This document shows, one piece after another, positions 11,988 to 21,199 of a stretch of DNA of 38,694 bases; within the stretch, counting starts at the first letter, position 1, and every line of letters starts with the position of its first letter. The notes under the pieces are model-generated. The model made no database searches. It worked only from the letters and a program-made list of their open reading frames with translations, and was not told where the DNA came from. Origin of the DNA: Chloromonas sp. AAM2. Lineage: Eukaryota; Chlorophyta; Chlorophyceae; Chlamydomonadales; Chlamydomonadaceae. A program made the position numbers and the translations under genes. The stretch is taken from assembly GCA_004335635.1 (NCBI GenBank), contig QAXH01005065.1, positions 1 through 38,694 of the forward strand. Reading direction: 5' to 3'.

Positions 11988-12440
11988 GTTGATTGCTGGA
12001 AAGTGCTTGCAGCCACGAACTACGCCATCATCAAAAGGCTAACCTCCGATGGCTAATTGGGTAGTCTGATGTGGCGTGTGCAGCTGAGAGAAGTCGTGAT
12101 GCCTTCTCGGAGCCGAAACGAAATCACCCGGAAATGCATTCGCACGTGCGAAGGAAAAACTGACTTCAGGGAGACAGAGCAGCAATGGATAGCCCCTACG
12201 CAGCTCGACCCTGCCCGACACATCCACCTATCACACCTTGACCTGACCAAGGACGGGCTGCCCAGGAAACCCTTGTGTGACCCTGACAGCCCAAGGTACC
12301 GAACCTCGCCAACACACGCAGCTGGCGCAGCATTGGCCATCTTGCAGGGCAACCTAGCTGTTCCGGTCGGGAGGACGTCATCAAAGCAGGCTGCATTGGA
12401 CGTTCAAACTCTGCAATCAACTCGCGCCCAAAGGGTCTTG
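11988..12440. promoter_or_regulatory. Shared divergent promoter region of ZIP (-) and CENH3 (+)
   Basis: The two start codons face away from each other across 453 bp, so both promoters must lie here or overlap 5' UTR. Visible elements are a CACGTG box at 12143-12148, a GACGTCAT word near 12374 and two ATTGG (inverted CCAAT) words at 12332 and 12395. None is proven functional. The plus-strand frame upstream of the CENH3 ATG is open, but it resembles no histone tail. Confidence 0.4.
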
Positions 12441-14555
12441 ATGGCCCGCACAAAGCAGAAGGAGCCTGTAGGTGTTCTGCATCAGACTGCCAAGCTTTTG
12501 ACAGTGGGCCATGCGTCATGTGGCCATGCGTATATGGTCGTGTAATATATATGTGCACGCATGCACGCGCAGCAAAACAAGCGGGACGGGCCTTTGTCCC
12601 CCATTCGCAAGTCACCTAAAACACGTCCTCGCCAGGCGGAGCAACCAGTGCCTCATACAGGTGGTTTAGATGTCACAGACGAGCAAGACATGAAGAAGGC
12701 ACATGTATGGACACAATTGGCATGCATGAGCGCATGGGACGCGAATGGCGCAGTCCAATGTGCCATGCAAATCCACTTGAGCCAGCACGTCTGCAAATAC
12801 CACGAATGTGGCAGACACACCCGGCTTTCTGATTGCTTTGCGCGTTTGAATGCATGTGCAGCCCAGCGGAAGCCCAGGCGGTACCGGCCTGGTACTGTGG
12901 CTTTGAGGGAGATTCGCAAGTATCAAAAGTCAACAGAATTACTCATTCGCAAGCTGCCCTTTGCACGGCTGGTAAGCAAGGCACATGCAAGAGCAAGGTC
13001 TCGTAAATCGACATTCTGTATTGACATCTGGCAGCAAAAGTGGTGATGCCTGCGTACCATACTACGCCAAATGATTAGGTGTCTGCCTCGAATTTAAAGT
13101 TTGTGCATACACAGACAAAGTCTAGAAATTATTCGACAACGTTTCACACTGAGTTGTTCGAGTCATCGCCAATTCATTATTGTAGCTGACCAAACAGGCA
13201 CCACGTATCCACCGGGGGTTGAACCATCCGTGGGTTGAACCATGAGAAGCTATGTAATGATGAATGAAACAGGCACCACGTATGATGACGGAATTGCGCT
13301 CAACTAGACTGGCCAGTGGCCACCCTACCAGTAACTGCCATGGGTGGGCTTCCATGCTTGTATAGGTATGCTTGTGTGGGTAGGCTGACAACATAACATC
13401 AGAACATGGCAGGAGTAGCTGGCTTTTATGCTTAAGTGTGCACTGTGTGTGTGTTGTTGTTGTTGTTGTTGTTTACATGGCCTTCAGTCCGGGGAGGACT
13501 GCTCAGCGGGGGTGAGGGAGGGAGGGAGGGAGGGAGGGAAAACAAAGTGTGTGTGTGTGTTTGTGTGTGTGGTCAGGTGCGTGAGATCAGCAACCAGGTG
13601 GCGCCTGAACCCTTCCGATGGACTGCTGAAGCGCTGCTGGCACTGCAAGAGGTAGGCAAAGGACCACAAACGGGGAACGGTTTTCTGGGAGGACACGGCG
13701 CGCCATGTGGGGTCACCCGGGTATTGAAAGGACAGGATAAATGATGACAGGAGAAACCGGGCAAACTCTGTTCGTTTCTGACGATACATGTCAAGTCAGT
13801 GAAGGCCTGTAAAAGTGTGGTTTAGTTATTCGCACCTGCGACGTCTATCACCAGCGCTGCATCCATAGTTGCACCAAGTGGCATGCACGAAATGGTATCT
13901 TGGGCAGCCAAGCATGTCTTCAGCCCTGCTCCCCCTTGCCTGCAGGCCACAGAGGACTTTATGGTGCATCTCTTTGAGGACTGCAACCTGTGCGCTATCC
14001 ATGCCAAGCGAGTCACCATCAGTAAGTAGCCAAGGATGTACAATATGCCTTGTCCGTGGTAGCAGCCAGACCAGTCTGGGAGCGTTGCGCTGATCAGCAC
14101 GCAGCAAGCAAACTTGCAGGGTTGCCCTTGTCACAAGAGAAGTGTGCCATGATCTCAGTGGAGCAGGTCACAATTGCTACTCATGCAATGAGCCTCGTTC
14201 CTGAATCTGGTTGCATATTCAGCAGCGCGCATGATGCTAGTCAAGCAGCCACGCCCAATCTCAAGTCCTGGCGTGCGGTTGAGTTTGGTAACATCCGTCC
14301 GCAATCTCTGTTGTCAAAAAATCAAACATCCACAATGAACCGTCAGCTGAGTGTTGATGTCTTGCACCATTCATCAATTTCCAGTGTAACTGCATGTAAA
14401 GCGACACTTAGCTACTGCATGTAAAGCGGCACTAAAGCGACACTTAGCTCCGTGACTGTGTTGCTATGATCTCGCCTGCCTGCTCTGCAGTGCCCAAGGA
14501 CTTGCAGTTGGCGCGCAGGATTCGCGGACCCGTTCACGGCGTGTCCAGCTATTGA
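12441..14555 (+). CDS. CENH3: Centromeric histone H3 variant (CENH3/CENP-A)
   Basis: Six exons join in phase: 12441-12467, 12573-12660, 12862-12971, 13577-13651, 13946-14021 and 14491-14555 (TGA). They give 146 residues. The start was chosen because the first exon reads MARTKQ, the H3 N-terminus. The tail then diverges completely from H3 (LSPIRKSPK, no KSTGGKAPRK), and the fold resumes at [20 protein letters not shown]. Loop 1 and helix 2 read [20 protein letters not shown]: one residue longer than canonical H3, with Trp (about residue 90) where H3 has Phe84. Both are CENH3 hallmarks and match the RWTAEAL pattern of plant CENH3. The C-terminus is [29 protein letters not shown] and a short unique end. 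It replaces H3 in centromeric nucleosomes and specifies kinetochores. The SP sites in the tail could be phosphorylated. Confidence 0.93.
13192..13283 (+). mobile_element. Short retroposed fragment with 17-bp target-site duplication
   Basis: The word AAACAGGCACCACGTAT occurs at 13192-13208 and again, perfectly, at 13267-13283. The 58 bp between them contain CGTGGGTTGAACCATGA and end in a TGATGAATG tail. The same core and an ATG-rich tail recur at about 27300-27375 and at the right edge. A long exact duplication flanking a short tailed fragment is the mark of target-primed retroposition (SINE or 5'-truncated LINE). It lies in the intron between CENH3 exons 3 and 4. Confidence 0.8.
13451..13571 (+). 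repeat. Compound microsatellites (GTT)n, (GGGA)n, (GT)n before a CENH3 acceptor
   Basis: Three different simple repeats, (GTT)n near 13451-13473, (GGGA)n near 13514-13540 and (GT)n near 13548-13571, end only 5 bp before the CAG acceptor of CENH3 exon 4 (exon starts 13577). The acceptor therefore has no ordinary polypyrimidine tract; a T-and-G-rich run takes its place. Confidence 0.9.
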
Positions 14556-15700
14556 TGGGGATCAGTGCAGCTCGCAAGCAGCTGCTGGGGAATGTTGGGC
14601 TGGGAGTCGAGCATTCAGCAAACAAGCCTCACGCCGCTTGTGCTCGGACGCAACAGCTTTGCATGCCATTGTCCCACATGCCTCCCGCAGCTTGCCGTAC
14701 GTGCCCCATATGCCTTCCCCAGCTTGCCGTACGTGCCCCACATGCCTCCCCCAGCTTGCCGTACGTGCCCCACATGCCTCCCCCAGCTTGCAGATGGTGC
14801 CATGCACCCAAAAGGCCAGCTCACAGCCATACTAAAGCAGCCAAGTGCCATCGAGGCAATCGTGCGTGGACTGACCAGCGCTGCGCCTGGCTCATTGGTT
14901 CAGAGGCACAGTTGTATGCATGGGCTTCAGTTGCTGTGCACATGGGCTGGTCATATGAACGCACAGGTCAGCCGACAGCAGCATCTGCGCATCTGGCTGC
15001 TAATGGTGTGGCTGAACCTGTAGTCCAGCTGAAGTTTCTGGCTTTCACCAGGAACACCAGCGCCAGCAACACCAGCAGTCGAACCAGCACCAGCAGGGCA
15101 AAGCGTATATGTGGGCATGACTTTGGGGTACAGTGTAGGGTAGTCTTGAAGCGACCCTGCCTTTCGTTGTGAACCTGCTTGGACACTTGACATTAACGAA
15201 GTCTGGTGGCCGTCTGCTAGACTTTCTGCGTGCCCGTTGCTGTGCCCATCGTGGTGCATCACAGCAGCTGGTTTGATGCGGGCCCCTGAAAATTTGGCCA
15301 AAGGCCTTTTGGACACGCTTCTCAGAGAGACGGTTTCTTTTGTCACTCTTTTGTCAAGGGTTTGTTTTTGTTGTATTTCATGCACTTGCGTTAGTTTGAG
15401 TAGGTGTGCCTTGTGGGAAGCACCACGAAGCAAACACCGGAACGTTTGATGCTGCCATTCATAACCTGTCAGGAACTTGGTTTAAAGGTCGGATTGTAAT
15501 GATGGAGCTTTGAGCAGGTAACATGGTGCCGATGTTGTTGTTCAGCAGTCTCGGTGGACATAATATGCATCAGCGGTGGACATGATATGCATTGCCGCAA
15601 GCGCCTCAGCACATTAGTGCTGACAGCATGTGCCTTGCTTTTGATACATGGCATCATACCGAGTGGTAAGTATCCAGTGCCTGCCACACATGCAGGTATG
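14556..15700. other. Region downstream of CENH3, no gene recognised
   Basis: The long plus-strand open frame beginning near 14552 overlaps the CENH3 stop. Its internal part is a translated 32-bp minisatellite, so I do not treat it as a gene. The rest (14800-15700) has only short open frames in conflicting phases on both strands and no domain that I recognise. Confidence 0.45.
14671..14792 (+). repeat. 32-bp minisatellite, nearly four copies
   Basis: Units of the form AGCTTGCCGTACGTGCCCCA plus CATGCCTCCCCC repeat with few changes, 110-240 bp after the CENH3 stop codon. On both strands the array gives artificial Pro/Cys-rich or Gly-rich open frames. Confidence 0.92.
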
Positions 15701-15920
15701 CTAGCCACGCTGCGTTGGGTTTGACAGCACAATCGCCAGCTGAAGTCTTGCCTCCTGGTCGTCATCCCTGACAGCAGGCACTTCCAGTTCTTCTTTGTTT
15801 CCAGTCCGGACATACTCATCTGCACATACTCGTTTACAGGCACCCATGGATTGTATGGTGATCTTGACTAGTGAAATACCTGCCCTTGCAATAAGTGCGT
15901 TGTCATGACAACGGCACCAC
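15701..15920 (-). CDS. Possible 3' exons of a protein ending in a UIM-like motif
   Basis: Two minus-strand segments, 15920-15880 and 15819-15701 (TAG), are bounded by consensus splice sites and join in phase. They read WCRCHDNALIARA and then DEYVRTGNKEELE, ending with DDDQEARLQLAIVLS before the stop. The last part fits a ubiquitin-interacting motif: an acidic run, then hydrophobic-x-x-Ala-x-x-x-Ser. The joining intron would be only 60 bp, shorter than most here. I could not find convincing upstream exons in 15921-16328, and the product is unknown. The segment could also be a chance open frame. Confidence 0.33.
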
Positions 15921-16328
15921 CTGCACACAAACTTCTCCATGTTATGGCCTCCTGCCATGACCTACAACATTTGCAGGGCAAATCAGGTGCTGCAGTGTGA
16001 GCCACTGTGTGTGATGCGAACACGGCTCTTGGTAACTGCTGCTGCACATCACGTCGTTTCTCTCCGCGCCACGTTGATAGTCGTTCCTCTCGAGAACAGT
16101 TTGCGCCCTCAGTTGCTGCTACGCGACCGCACGTCCCGGACTCTGCCCCGGCCGCAGCTTGCGACCTGGGCACCCCTGTGACTCACAGTGCATGCCATAC
16201 GTGAAGGTGCGGCAGGACACGACTGATTTGCCGATTCGACTAGATGATATCGTTCAGTTTGATGCGCATGCCTGTCCGCCGTGCCACCTCGCGTGCGGTC
16301 AAATGTTTGACCCATGCTGTGCAGGCCC
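15921..16328. other. Upstream region of the RING-H2 gene
   Basis: This interval must hold the promoter or 5' UTR of the RING-H2 gene, and possibly 5' exons of the weak minus-strand UIM candidate. Minus-strand frames are open across parts of it, but I see no confident start or splice chain. Confidence 0.3.
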
Positions 16329-18723
16329 ATGTCGGCAGACGACGTCTACAAAGTTGTGATTTGGGCCGGTATCGTGCCCATTGTAGTGCTCGCCGCAATT
16401 CTACTTTTCTGGGCTCTGCGCGGATTTGGTCGCTGTATTTCCGATCGCGTAGGGTCCCTACTCGGCTTCCGGCCTCGCACACGCATTCAGCCAGCGCATG
16501 ACCTGGAACATCATAGCCGCAACCCTCTTGCGTCTGGCTTGGGAATACCGGAGGGTACAGCAGGGCCTCAAGGTGCCCAAGGTGAACTGGCTGTACCCAC
16601 ATAGCAGCATGCACAGCATTCACGTCATTGATGGCACCACATAGCAGCATGCATGTCACCGACCGCTCTAGCACCATGCCAGACATAAATAACGAACTAC
16701 CTAGCGCTGCCGTGGCGTCAGTACTCATCATGGCACCAACGACTGAACTCAACAATCGACCTCATGACCCTACATTGTGTGTAGGTATCGCAGAGCCTCT
16801 CTACCCCCCTCATGTCATTCCAAGCACCTGGCGGGGTACCACCACCGCCACAGCACCGCACACTGGCCCCAACATCGGCGTCTGGACGACAGTCCACCCT
16901 CAAACGGCCCGCTTCCTTCGCCATTGGGGTGCGGCCCTGGACCCCACGGGCGGCATGCACGGTTGCACGGCTAATGGCAGGGTGCTGGGCTCATGGGCAG
17001 ACTACAGGCTTATTCAACTGCTGGAGGTCAGTGGTGCAGCATTTGCCATGTGATTAGTTAGTGGTGCAGCAGTAATGACCAGCTGATGGCCGCATACCTT
17101 GTTTGGAAACAGTGCTGTATCCAACAGTGCTGGACCCAGTGCTGTACCCAAATCATTCTATACATCTTTAAGTTAGTTTCCTCTGTCGATCTGTCGACCT
17201 ACCCAATGCTTAAGATGGGACCTCTGTGTGCGACCGCAGCGGCTGTTGCATGAGGATGGCGTTGCCGGCCCCTCCCACGCCCCCTGGCGGGGGGTGCAGT
17301 GTCCCGTGCCCGGCCTGAGCCCTGCCCTCCTGGATGACCTACCCCTGGTCATGCTCATTCCTGCGCAAAGACAGGCCCCAGATCAAGGGGCAGGCGCCAC
17401 AGCAGATGCAGGTGTGACGGAGCGGCGCAGAATGGACTGTCATGAAACGGAAGCACCCCGTGTACATGAGACTGACACAGTTGTAGGCTTGCTCGATTTG
17501 CATTCCACAAGCGCTGAACAAGCGGCCAGTTGCTGTAAAGGCACGTCAGGTCAGGCAGACTGCGTCAGACTGTTCATCAAGGCTAAATTGTTCACATAGC
17601 AGCAATCATGACACAGCACTGGGGGAAAAGTCGTTGCATGCTGTTCGTGGCTGTCATTGCTGCTGTCATGGCCAGCTGACTTTGGCGCCCGTGCGTTTCA
17701 GGTGGTCTGGAGGCGTGCCCCGAGGAGCCTGGTGAAACGAACCCCACAGCCACCGACAGTGCAGCTGAACAGCCATCCACTATCAGCACCTCAGGCAGCC
17801 ACCCCCACACCACAGACGCACCAACCACCATGCACGCCACTGGTTCCAGTATCCATACCTCATGCAGTGACGTTTTTGCAGAATCAGGCGACATGCACAG
17901 CTGGTGCGCAACCGCTGCCTGGCCCGCAGGGCCTGAATCAGCACAAACGTCCGGTACTACTCCTCACGTTCACGTGGTTCACATGCAACCACGTGGAGTG
18001 TCAGAAACGGCCACGGGCATGGAGAACGTGGTAGGGACGTATGCAGCCTTGGATGAAGAGGCTCACGGGCTTGAGACACCCTCTAGCAGTGCCTCTTCCA
18101 GTCATCATCAGCCTGTAATCCGAACTACACTACCGCCCCCGCAGTACCAGCCTTCACTTGAGCATGCTGTGCCTGTACCAGTGGCAGTTCAGCTGCACGC
18201 GGCACAAGAGCAGCCAATCACAGTTGAACTAGACGGCATACCACAGGCAGAACAGTCACCACAACTGGAGGTACCTGTTGATCATGGGGGAGTTGCAACA
18301 CAGCAGAGCAGGGCAACTGAAGAGCATGGACTGCAGTCACTGGCGACACAACAAGACACGGGAGCAGAGCAACACAGAGAATCGCAGCAGCAGCAGCAGC
18401 AACAATCACAGGAAGGAGCTCATGCTGCACCGCAAACCACGCCACAGGAAGTGCAATCAGAGCAGCATGGAAAGCGACAGTCATCCGTCATCAGCAAGAT
18501 AGGGGTGGTTGATATGCCCATGCACATGTGGGTTCAGCGGTTGGTTAACCAGGCAGCCACGTGTTCAGTGTGCCTGGAGAGTTTGGCTCCGGTTGCGGGG
18601 CCATCACATGCGCTGTCGCTGTTGCGGATACTGCCCCTGTGTGGCCACGTGTTCCATGCCACGTGCCTGGATGCATGGCTGATGCAGTCAGCCACGTGCC
18701 CCCTGTGCCGCACCGTGAGTTGA
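16329..18723 (+). CDS. Membrane-anchored RING-H2 E3 ubiquitin ligase (ATL-like)
   Basis: Four exons join in phase: 16329-16554, 16785-17026, 17240-17411 and 17702-18723 (TGA). They give about 553 residues. Residues 9-30 (VVIWAGIVPIVVLAAILLFW) form one strongly hydrophobic helix, followed by basic residues. Near 181-193, GLSPALLDDLPLV resembles the GLD motif of plant ATL ligases. The C-terminal 53 residues are a RING-H2 finger with ligands C501, C504, C527, H529, H532, C535, C546 and C549, plus W539 in the E2-contact position. RING-H2 ligases pass ubiquitin from an E2 to a substrate, here at a membrane. Between the GLD-like motif and the RING lie about 300 low-complexity residues with a run of seven Gln, whereas typical ATLs place the two close together. 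The exon 2 start (16785) is the least certain border. Confidence 0.82.
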
Positions 18724-19033
18724 CAAGTTGCACTGGGATTCAAATGTTTTGCTGCTACCTAAGCATACTCTCAGGAAAAAGAAGTTTGCCAGTTCTGGGA
18801 CAGTTGGACTGGCTCCGTGATGAGGCTGGGTTACAACCTCTAACCCAGCCTTACACACGTACCCCTTACTTACATACAACCCCTAACCCCTTACACTAAC
18901 CCACACAGTATATATCAATGAAGTGCCCACTACACCCACAAGAACACATCAGCGCGCTTTTTTTAGGTGGTGTATCAAGCCCGAGGCAAACCCGCCCACG
19001 TTTTGTAGCGGAATGGCCTGTGAACCATCTTGA
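18724..19033. other. Intergenic region after the RING-H2 gene
   Basis: It contains one copy of a dispersed repeat (GTTTGCCAGTTCTGGGACAG, about 18784-18804) and a stretch rich in CCCCTTAC/CCCTAAC words near 18850-18902. No gene is visible. Confidence 0.5.
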
Positions 19034-19900
19034 CTAGCCCTCCTTGACAACCAGTGCCCGGTCTGGGTTTGCACAACAACCAAGACAGTCCGGCGACAAA
19101 GAGTCCAACCGGTTGCTGCCTTTGCTCATGCCCATCAGGTTGACTGTGGTCACCATGCCTGTGTGTCCTGCCTGCAGATTGCCCTCCCTGAGTGGGTTGT
19201 GGATGCGTTGATGGGGCACATCCTGCACCAACCCCAACACTGGGAGGTCACCAGTGTAAGGGGCAGAAGGAGCTAGTGCATAGCGCCACCGCACAGAGAT
19301 CTCCTGTCTCCTGTCTCACGTTGGGGTAGCGAATCAACTTCGCTCTACCATCGGGGCCCATGTGCCAGTCACAGTAATCAAAGGTTGCCATCAACGTGCT
19401 GGGGCATAGCACCCTGTTGGTGGGAGCGACCATGCAACAACCTAGGGCAGCCAGTGAAGCCAAACAACGTCTGCACGAACTGATGAACCATGCCAGGGGC
19501 ACCAGAGCGAGGAGCAGCAGAAGCCATAGCACTTTGCATGCCCCATGACCTGACTCATAAACAGTACCAACCGTTGCAATGTTGTGCAGCTGTTGGTACC
19601 TGCTGCAAATGCAAACGAGCCAAGTGGTGCGGGTAGTCTGCTGTTAGATGCAACCGCAGGCTGAATGCAACCTCCTGTTGCCGGATACGAACGGACTTGC
19701 CCAGGGGTGCAAAAGGGCATACAGATGCTCAGGCAGCACCTAGGGCACGACACCATGGTAGTCACGGTCGCACGGCATACCTGATCTGATTTGTGGAGAC
19801 CCCACCACAAGCAGTGAATGTAAGCAGTTGCACCACCGTGGCACTGTCAGAGATTGACAACTTAACGTGGCGACGCCCAATGTCTTGTTGCAATCTGTAC
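19034..19900 (-). CDS. Uncharacterised minus-strand locus, model incomplete
   Basis: Several minus-strand open segments are bounded by splice-like sites. Segment 19900-19781 reads YRLQQDIGRRHVKLSISDSA and onward. One around 19690-19608 reads RIRQQEVAFSLRLHLTADYP. One around 19401-19330 reads FDYCDWHMGPDGRAKLIRYP before a GTGAGA donor. The last, 19294-19034, reads QDVPHQRIHNPLREGNLQ and ends with DRALVVKEG and a stop. I could not join all of them in one phase, and I recognise no family. It may be a real gene with unplaced borders, a decayed one, or chance open frames. Confidence 0.27.
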
Positions 19901-20110
19901 CTGTGCTGGAGACATGCACATGGGAATGTATTCACAAGACAGAAGTCTGACAAATGACATCCTGTTTGGCTACTAATTAATTACTTAGCAGCACTTGATA
20001 GTAGATTGGGTGTTGCGTGCTTAACCATGCCTGCTTCTGAAGCCAGTCAGTTGACCATCGGTGAAAAAAATTGCCCACCTTGATTCACATGAGGGGAGGA
20101 ACTTCTTTTT

Positions 20111-20382
20111 CTGGTGTGTGCGTCTACCAAGCGGTGGCGCTAAGCCGGCTGCTTGTGTGTCTGCGGACGTCCACAGCAACGTCCACAGTCCAATCACATG
20201 CAACGTCCACAGTCCAATCACCTGAGGTTGCCCCTTTTCCTGTTGTCACACTGACTCCAGTGTTTATGGAAATTGTCCCAGAACTGGCAAACATCTTTTT
20301 TTTCCGGCTGCTTGTATGTCTGTGTGCGTGTGTGTGCGTGTCATTGAGCGTGTGTTCCACACGTATATATTTGGGACTGCCT
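20111..20382 (+). repeat. Dispersed repeat interrupted by about 138 bp
   Basis: 20111-20165 (includes CCAAGCGGTGGCGCTAAGCC) and 20304-20382 together match the single uninterrupted copy at 22778-22890. The interrupting 20166-20303 ends in TTGTCCCAGAACTGGCAAAC plus a T run. The words flanking the interruption, CCGGCTGCTTGTGTGTCTG and CCGGCTGCTTGTATGTCTG, are near-identical. This looks like one element inserted into another with a 19-bp duplication of the target. Confidence 0.65.
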
Positions 20383-20565
20383 TTACTCACATGCACCTGC
20401 ATTGTTATTGCCCTATCTTTGGAGAGCAGTCAATTTTGTATCAGCATGCATTACGTTGTTTTGATTGTTTGCATAGATTTTGTTGCTGATCCCTTTCTGT
20501 TGGGCCAACCTGCAAGGCAAAGTTGCCAAACAAAAAAAAAGAAAATTGTCCCAGAACTGGCAAAC
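20273..20565 (+). repeat. Direct copies of a dispersed GTCCCAGAACTGGCAAAC repeat
   Basis: Two direct copies, 20273-20292 and 20546-20565, sit 273 bp apart. Inverted copies occur at 978-1000 (with a TTTT variant) and 18784-18804. All adjoin short A or T runs. Four copies in 38 kb indicate a common mobile-element end, but the full element cannot be defined from this window. Confidence 0.65.
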
Positions 20566-21127
20566 GTTTGTTGATTGCAAACAACTAGCCCGCAAGTTGT
20601 GCAACCGTTCAGTGGCCAGTCATTCAAATGGGATTGCTAGCGCACAGCTCTGTCCTGCAGTGATAAGATCTTGAAATAGCAAACAGAAGATACTCAAGGA
20701 CACGGGAGAAGCTGTTCTCAGGGACATCACGTGTACTCGGCGGCAAGTGTACCCAGAACTAGGCTGAAAGCAGCAAAAGCGGCCAACTGATTAAGACTTA
20801 TAGTCAGTTTTGCAGTCAAATCCGCAAGTTGACTGCAACAAGAACCTGTTCAGTCTCAAATGATAAAAATACAATGAGAAACATATGAATCCGAACAGTC
20901 GGACAGTCAGCGAAGTCATATTGCAACGGCTGCCAAAACAAGACAGTTCTGCGACAATTTTGGTGATGTAGCCTGACATGTGTGAGATGCTGAAGGTCTC
21001 GTGGTTTCTTCTGGGGAAGCTGCAGCTGCCCTGTCCACGCACGTGATCAACTGAGCATATCAATGTGTTGCTAAGATCCGCTTGTGTCCGCTGTGAGGCT
21101 CATAATTGCAGGGCATGCCGCACTTGG

Positions 21128-21156
21128 TTACAAGAAGTCAAGTGATCATGGTTACA
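21128..21156 (-). terminator. Two TGTAA polyadenylation-signal candidates of the PpiC-rhodanese gene
   Basis: On the minus strand TGTAA occurs at 21156-21152 and 21132-21128, about 44 and 68 nt after the stop. They lie within a tandemly duplicated CTTCTTGTAACC segment. TGTAA is the common green-algal polyadenylation signal. Placement fits, but the word is short and could be chance. Confidence 0.35.
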
Positions 21157-21199
21157 AGAAGTCAGTGCCTGCAATAAAATTGCTGACGATCTGGTTGCC

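Larger units (their letters stand above)
19954..21199. other. Repeat-rich intergenic region
   Basis: It holds two copies of TTGTCCCAGAACTGGCAAAC in direct orientation (20273-20292 and 20546-20565), a segment at 20111-20165 matching 22778-22832, and a GT-rich run near 20324-20345. From 20570 to 21199 I see only the 3' flank of the PpiC-rhodanese gene. Confidence 0.5.

Noticed and set aside
12057..12545. 162-residue plus-strand open frame containing MARTKQ in frame
   Set aside because: Only the MARTKQKEP part is used as CENH3 exon 1. The upstream part resembles no histone tail, and the reading after residue 9 runs into the GTAGGT donor.
14552..15172. 206-residue plus-strand open frame
   Set aside because: Much of it is a translated 32-bp minisatellite and it overlaps the CENH3 stop. 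No domain or splice logic supports it.
16785..17057. Alternative Pro-rich frame over RING-H2 exon 2
   Set aside because: It would break phase with exons 1 and 3. The chosen frame leads into the GLD-like motif and RING.
18850..18902. Telomere-like CCCTAAC/CCCCTTAC words
   Set aside because: The units are irregular and not a tandem CCCTAAA array. The position is internal between genes, so it is at most a degenerate low-complexity stretch.
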